Assembly (NCBI GenBank): GCA_029582165.1 | Contig: CM055890.1 | Coordinates: 7,528,787 to 7,592,786, forward strand | DNA: 64,000 nt | Source: Portulaca oleracea | Lineage: Eukaryota; Streptophyta; Magnoliopsida; Caryophyllales; Portulacaceae | Reading direction: 5' to 3' | Shown: piece after piece, positions 57,267 through 64,000 of the stretch | Layout: each line of letters begins with the position of its first letter | How positions within the stretch are numbered: position 1 is the first letter of the stretch | Notes under the pieces: generated by a model | What the model saw: the letters and a program-made list of their open reading frames with translations, nothing else | Databases searched by the model: none | What the model was told of the DNA's origin: nothing | Program-made: the position numbers and the translations under genes

Positions 57267-60200
57267 TCACATGTCTGCAGCGGGTACGGATCCATAGCCA
57301 TTTCTGTGCGTTTTCTGCCATCTCCATGCTATCTGTAAGCTCTGTTCAAGGTCAGTGTACCTTGCTGTCCAGTTGAGCTCGTCCTTTATCTTTGAAGGAT
57401 CACTGTAAACTTCTGCATAGTCACCAGGGCGGCGAGGGAGATACTCAACTTTGATGTCCACCCCTGTTGCCTTCTTACATGCAGCCACAAACTCTTTGAC
57501 AGATCTACCTGATGATACATGAAAATCAACATCATCGTAAGACTAGACAAACATAGGTAGCTACAAGTGGATCTATCTATGTATCTATCTCAGTACTCGG
57601 TAAAAGTACCTCTTCCTGTGCCAACATTGTAGATTCCAACTTTGCCAGGCTTTGCCTTTTCAAGGGCTTTAACATGAGCATCCACCAGATCCGTAACATC
57701 AATGTAATCTCTTATACAGGTCCCATCTGCTGTCTTGTAATCTGTTCCTCTCACCTGCATTGTCAACATCACCATTTTACGTCAGAATGTGCATAACAAC
57801 CGTATTTTTCTTTGCCCTCTTGACCTTGATCCAACCCACATTAATCCTCTCATCACTCCAGCATTTCTCACAAATTGCTGTCAAAAAGGTGACTGTTCAT
57901 CCATGACTTCCAGAAAATGACCCTTGAGCAACTTGTATTGATTGTACACACAAACTAGCAAAAATGATGCAAGAGAAGAGGGGTGAACATCAGCATACCT
58001 TCAGCCCAGGAATAATTCCACGGGCTGCATCAAAACAGGCCCCTGAAATTCGTCCTTGTTCTCGCAACTCAGGTCTAGGAGCCTCTCCCAACCTACCCTC
58101 AGGATCAGACCCAATCACATTGAAATATCTGAACACAAGAAAATATTGCTCAGACATGTGGTCACTTAATCAGAGAACAAAACACCACACTGAAGTTTGC
58201 ATACGCCCAAAAAAACTCAAGATTAAGGCCAAAACACAAAGCAGTTGATGTATTCCTAAATATTTCCACATTGTCGTACACTTTATATGCTGCAATTGCA
58301 GAGCAGTATGTAGAGGTCCAGAAGAACATATGATTGTCCTTATATCTACAGTTTCCGTTTCTCTATCTCTTTTTGTTTGTTAGACACAGAAATCTTAGCA
58401 TCTAGTAGGCAGGATCATCAACAAAGAGGCTTCCAAAATGAATGCTAGAAGCAAAGGTTCAGATAAAAGCAAAATTAATCTCAGACATATCAACAAATAT
58501 AACCATACGCTTGAATTTGTAATTTTGTCAATTTAACGCACTTTGTCACAAAATAATATCCCATGGTCTGCAATGGTATAGGATCTACGACGTATCTAAA
58601 AGGTTAGAACATCCCCACTCTAAAAGCCGTTATTTCCTAACCTGAGCTCCAAGGTACTAAACATAGTTAAAAACACCTCTACTCCTATCCTATTGCACAA
58701 GCTTTGGATTGCTAGTTCCCAAAGTGCAGATTGTAACGGTATGAGGTGCTCCAAATAGCAATGGCATTGCCATCTTAGCTTGGAAATGCAAGTGCTTAGT
58801 GTCAAACCTGAACTTAATATATTTTTTCTTTGGCGGTGGGGGTAGAGGGAGTGTTATTTAATCAGTATAGTAATGTTTTTGTCCGTACAACTCAATGGTT
58901 AATAAGGGAAGTGTATCTAAAAGAAAAGGGAGACTTTTAACAATGAAACAAGGCAGCCTAAAATCCAAAGTTGATAACTTACACCTTGTTTCCTATGGCA
59001 TTTACCAGAAAAGTGCAGGACAGCAGCAGAACTGCTCTTAAGTCAACAACACCTCTAGGTCAGTTGGAATGTAAATGTGCACCAGTTAAGTACATATGAC
59101 ATATCCAGACATGCTTCTACAAACATACATATGCATTTTTGCAGCCAAAAATACAAAAACAAACAAAAAAAAAAACACCTTGTGAACATAAGCTTCTCAC
59201 TGATGCAGAGTGTAAGATTATAGAATACTGAGATATTTGACGTGATTGAGAACCGACCTTAGGATCATAACAGCTAAATCTTGCTTTTGCTTAGAGAGAT
59301 CCAAAATGATATCTTCTGCCATTTTCTTAGCTTTTCCATAAGGATTTATGGGCATCTGCATCAACAAAAATTAGCATGCAACAACAGAGTTACCATATGT
59401 ACACTGACGACACACCATCGCATCTTACTCTTAAGATTGATGAGTTCTCACTATCAAAGGAACAATGTATGTTGTTTTGAAAATGTGTTACCTGAGGGGT
59501 GTCTTCTGTTATGGGCATCTTCTCAGGCTCACCATATGTAGCACATGTACTTGAGTATATCAATGTGGGTACTCCATGTGATACCATGGCTTTCAACACT
59601 AACAGCGTGTTTGATGTAATATTATGATAATATCTGCCCAAAAATAACCCTCCCCCACGGGGGGGAAGAACAAGCAAAATGAGCAAACAGTAGCAGATAT
59701 CTGCTTCTAACAGACAACGCGCGCAGCAAGAAAATAGATAAGCATATGGAGAACCCAGTTTCCCTGAACTGGAAGCAATTTCTATGTGTTATCAATGATA
59801 CAAAAGGACTTGCAGCATGCTTCAGATTTTTGCTCATTCCATGTCCATCTTAACAATATTACTTTATGGAAATTTACCAAGAGAAAATTCAATAAAAAAT
59901 TAAGAATAGAAGGGGGCAAAAGTCAATAAAAAAAACTGACTCCTCACAGATATGACCAGGATAAAAACATATTAGATGGGGTTATTCACCTATCTCATCC
60001 TACTCCCATCCGTAATATAGAAAGCACATTACACATCAGGCTTCATTTTTGTCCCAGTAAAATAGAAGAGCAAAAACAGGACTTCATCATACGCTACATG
60101 ACCCCCAACAACCACAATATAACTCAGCTTGATGTCTGTACTTCAATCAATATTACAACCTATATTGCCCCAACAACCACATTATAACTCAGCTTGATGT

Positions 60201-63200
60201 CTGTACTTTTCGATCACTATTACAACCTATATTGCTAACACAATTCCCAATTGAAAATATGTAACACGGCTTAACAGGCAAGGAAAGTACTATCATTTTA
60301 TCAAGTAAACATGAGGACTTAGTTTCGCTCTCCACACAATATTATACATCCATCAGTATCCATTTATAAGTAGTTTGTTTGAGGTAACGTTCACTCCACC
60401 TGGACTTACTAGACCCCGCGATGCTGGAATCCCCAGCCAAACCATTGCTGTTGTTTTCCTATTATCTTTCTCTTAGTCTTACTCATTATACCAATCAAAG
60501 GTCCAAATTAGCAAATTCAAGGGCTCTATCTCAAAAGTTTGATAGTTTTTGTACTTTAGTTGTACATTGTAATGAGGTGACGGTGTTTACAGCAGTCAAT
60601 AGCAACGAACCAAATGGATTAAAGGAATCCCTGAATACAAGTTCTCCAGAATAAACATCATCTCCACATGATATCAACTAGAGGTTAAACGGGTTGATCA
60701 TGAGTCCATAAATATTATTTCACTCTTCCAATGTCTGGGACTAATAACTACTTAAAATATATTCTCATTAAGCCTAAGATTAGCTGAACCTTTCTCAATT
60801 TCCTAACAATTAAACTACAATAAAGGGCAATTTTTTCATTGGCTCACAGAACTACTGTAGTCCATCAAACCTGCATTCGTTCACAAAGAGTCGTACCCCC
60901 CCCCCTAAAAAAAAAAAAAAAACAAAACAAAACAAAAAAAGGACCTACAGTTGGAGATAGTTCAGTATGGTATGAAACTATGCATTACTTTGTATTTGTC
61001 AAACAAATCAAACAAGCAATAAAGATAACTTTAGAAAAAATAAATGATTACCTAAGAGGATCCATAGTGCTTTCACCAACATATGCCACTGCAGCAAAAT
61101 GCATGACAGCATCAAATGCATTTTCTGAAAATATTTTGTTCACCTGATATTTACATTAAGGAAACTTGAACAAATGCATGTCTTTTACTTGGAAAATTGT
61201 TAGAATTCGAGAAGGTAAAAGGAGCACACACAAGGTATTGTTGCAGTTATGACCTAAAGGCCAAGTCACTTCTAGTCTAGCCACAAGGAAAGGGACTGCC
61301 AAAACTTTTATGCAGCCATTTGCTCAGATACACAGCATCGACCAATCCAATCAATCTGATTTTCTTACTTTAATTGAAGGCATTTAGGGTGTTCGGATGC
61401 AATGCTAAGGACAGATAAATGGATAGTCACACAGAAAATCATTTAAATATTGAATAGCTTTAATAAGGATACAGCAGCAGCATCTCCTAGGTCAGCATAT
61501 ATAAACTGAAGCCTTCCAGGCTCTGGGAAGAGCTCTTGCAAAATCTTAACCGCGGCCAGATTTCCACGAGAAAGATTATCCTGTCAGAATAGTAAAGATA
61601 TACTCTTCATAAATCCCAAGAAATAAGTCAGCAGTAGGCAATTAGAAAAGAAGGAAGGAGAGGATACCACAATTGTCACACGGTATGAGTCCTTCAAAAG
61701 TCTTAGCGCTGCATGTGAACCAATATAGCCAGCACCTCCAGTTACCAAAACATGAGTTACACCAGGTTCATGGCGGGAAAACTGAACAAAGGAGGAAACA
61801 AAACCGATAAGGACAAATGAATAACATAAAGGAGTTGCTGAAAGAAAAAAGGAACCAGAAGCATTAAAAAGGCTACAGAAAGCCTCCGAACACATCCAAT
61901 TCTTTCCAAAGCAGTGTTGCAACAGAGGAGACGATGGAATAGATGAAACGCATAATCCACTTTGAAAAATGGGCAAATTATTCAGCAACAAACAAAGACA
62001 TGGTCATCCAGCTTGGGGATAATGGATTGAACAAGGGCCATTTAACAACAAAGCAACTATGAAATCATCTGCTACATGCCAACAGACAAAGACTGATACA
62101 TGAACTCTCACATATTCAGTTTCTGCACCTATCTATCACAGAAGGGCATGCTGCTAATGACAGAGCATAATAGCAGGATGCCTAAACAGATCAGATAAAC
62201 ACACCAGAATCAAAAGCCTTGGTAATAAATAACTAAATAAATAGATAATAATAAATGATGACCGACAGAAGAAAAACAAAGTTCCATCAAGCCTATCTGT
62301 TTGTGAAGCCAATAAAAGGTATGAAAAAATGAACTAATTCATGCATGGTAACTCCAAAAGTTCTGTACAAGCAAACAACAACCCCTGAATTATTAACAAA
62401 ATAAACTCACAGCCATATTGATCATATTCAAAAGTGAAAACATCATCATTAACTACAAGATGAACAATCTTCAACACTGAAAAACAGCATAGAAAAATAT
62501 ATTGAGAACCATTTCACCCATCTATATAGCGAAGAGACATGTTAAACAACCAATAAACATTAAATCCAGCTAGCTTCAGTACGTTACATTAGAAACTTCA
62601 TGAATACGTAAAAGAACAATCAATCTCACAAAATCAAACCAGAAACATATCATACATAAATACACAAATAAGAAGAGGATTGAACTCACATGGGTCGAAG
62701 TGTTGAAACTTGGAGTCTTTTTGAGCATAAGAAGGCAAAATGTAATTAAACCAGCAGCAACGAGAACTTTTCCTATAACATTGCCCTTCCGCTTCGGATC
62801 AGTATAATCCATGCCTTCTTTTCACATGCATGAATAAAAAAGAAATCAAAAATCATGAAATGTCGTATTTATGCTCATACAAAGATCCACACCTCCCCAT
62901 CCATTCACACTTTTTGCAAGCATGTAAAGTTAATGATACATTTTCCATAGTTATTCAAACCAACCAGCAGTATATAAAATATCTTACCAAGATTTCAACA
63001 CACATAGATAGACAATGCTAAATTGTTTAGGCCTACAAATATACAAGTACAACAACTTCTTCCCAAAAAAGAGTATTTTTAAAATTGAAAAAAGAATAAT
63101 AATTCCATCACTTTTGTCCTACACTTCTACTCTTTGATATTGATACCAAACCATACCACAGCCAGAACCTACCATTCTAACCAAAAACCAGTATGGGCCA

Positions 63201-63579
63201 CTACTCAGTTGTGTTTATGTTAATCCCAGTGGATACAAGCCAGTACCCAGCTGAAAGAATTCAAATTTCTTCTCCTTTTTTTTTCTGAAATCTGATAACA
63301 ACATAGAAATCATGAAAACCTCAGTCATGGGAAAACTTATGCATATTAATTACTTTACTGCTTCTCAACGATGTTGACCACACAAACCATATGCCCCCCA
63401 AAAGGACAACAAAGAGCAATCATTTACAAGAGCAAAATACTAAACACAGATGATAAAATGGTATAACTATAGAAATTAGAGGGATAAATTAACCAGAATA
63501 TTGCAAAAGAAAACTCACCTGCCATTGGCAGAGGTCTACTAGTTCTTGACTGACTCCTCGTTCTGCCAAAATTAAGCAT
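57267..63579 (-). CDS. MUR4: UDP-arabinose 4-epimerase (MUR4/UXE-like), copy B, complete
   Basis: It interconverts UDP-D-xylose and UDP-L-arabinopyranose, the donor step for arabinose in pectin, arabinoxylan and glycoproteins; the Arabidopsis homologue MUR4 is a Golgi type II membrane enzyme. Ten coding exons (63579-63519, 62817-62690, 61781-61668, 61580-61473, 61143-61052, 59633-59492, 59355-59258, 58128-57999, 57754-57610, 57508-57267) have GT-AG borders and sum to 1260 nt, 419 residues, the length I expect for the family. A basic leader and a hydrophobic anchor at about residues 34-52 precede the NAD-binding motif TGGAGYIGS (Gly78, Gly81, Gly84). The catalytic set is SSTCATYG (Ser195-Thr197 region) and Y221-x3-K225 in [21 protein letters not shown] and [12 protein letters not shown] mark the C-terminus. 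No defect is seen. Confidence 0.96.
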
Positions 63580-64000
63580 TTGGAGACTTCAAAATCAATC
63601 AAGCCCAAGTAATCTACAGGCAAACGCCATGATTATGCAATGATTAAAAAAATCCCACAGAATTAAAAACTAATTCCATGCGACAGATAATTATTGAACG
63701 GTAAAACTTTCGCACATGTTGACACATATGTTTTGCAATGGAATCAAAATCAAATAACGCAACGAAACAATTGAAGGGCAGAACTTTTTTGCTGGCATTG
63801 TTTTATATGTTGAGCAACTGATTCAAAGTCAAACTACGAAGATCAATTTAGAAGGGTACCCACCGAACAGAACTACATGATAATCAAAAATCGCACATGA
63901 TCTCCATCAAAACTAGAAATTCCACCTTAACTACTCCTCCCCAGAAAATTTCGCCCCAAACCCATGAGTGATATACACGTTATTAATTGAAGGGCACTCG
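63580..64000 (-). promoter_or_regulatory. 5' UTR and predicted leader intron of copy B
   Basis: An acceptor reading CTGTAG on the minus strand ends at 63614, 34 bases before the ATG, and the leader after it (ATTACTTGGGCTTGATTG) matches the same position in copy A. A leader intron therefore probably fills most of this stretch and continues off the right edge. The promoter is not in the window. Confidence 0.55.

Noticed and set aside
60839..61147. Plus-strand frame across epimerase copy B exon 5
   Set aside because: It is antisense to a conserved exon and includes an A-rich tract; it is a shadow of the real gene.

Overview
This window is nuclear DNA of a flowering plant, most likely a eudicot. 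It has small exons with GT-AG introns, a conserved plant nucleotide-sugar gene, and dense layers of Copia and Gypsy LTR retrotransposons, L1 and RTE LINEs, a Helitron, a Pack-MULE, hAT elements and a Stowaway MITE. I could not fix the family or species. I saw no tRNA, rRNA, CRISPR array or bacterial-type operon.

Only two host genes are convincing, and they are paralogues on the minus strand at the two edges. The right copy (57267-63579) is complete: ten coding exons encode 419 residues of a Golgi-type UDP-arabinose 4-epimerase (MUR4/UXE family). The left copy (1-2644) shows coding exons 1-6 with the same exon sizes and phases, and runs off the window before exon 7. They look like a tandem duplication whose members are now about 54 kb apart.

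The space between them is a layered transposon cluster. The left core is a plus-strand L1 LINE spread over about 6.0-32.6 kb and broken by four insertions: (1) a minus-strand Copia element (6780-14552), itself split by a 2.76 kb non-autonomous Helitron (8874-11632) that carries a GC-rich, gene-like fragment; (2) a non-autonomous LTR element with one long acidic gag-like frame (17874-23003); (3) a large Gypsy-type solo LTR (24873-30681) that holds a gag-protease-only Copia element (26519-29328); (4) a 1.6 kb solo LTR (30758-32354). Target-site duplications bound almost every layer, and at several sites the host frame becomes continuous again when the insert is removed on paper.

The right core is a minus-strand RTE LINE (50593-52870) and a Tat/Ogre-like LTR (36500-50592) built largely of a scattered short motif. 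An Athila-like gag-protease element (36567-48610) is inserted in that LTR and carries two solo LTRs (39520-40959 and 42532-46095). DNA transposons are scattered around: a 1.7 kb hAT (3898-5632), a hAT MITE (51142-51605), a Stowaway (54284-54537), and a Pack-MULE with 9-bp target duplications (54843-56188).

I found no intact autonomous element. Every pol frame seen has stops, frameshifts or missing domains, and three separate LTR elements carry only gag or gag-protease. The epimerase pair is the functional content. The rest is a datable record of nested insertion, with two cases of probable gene-fragment capture and several unusual LTR sequence structures.
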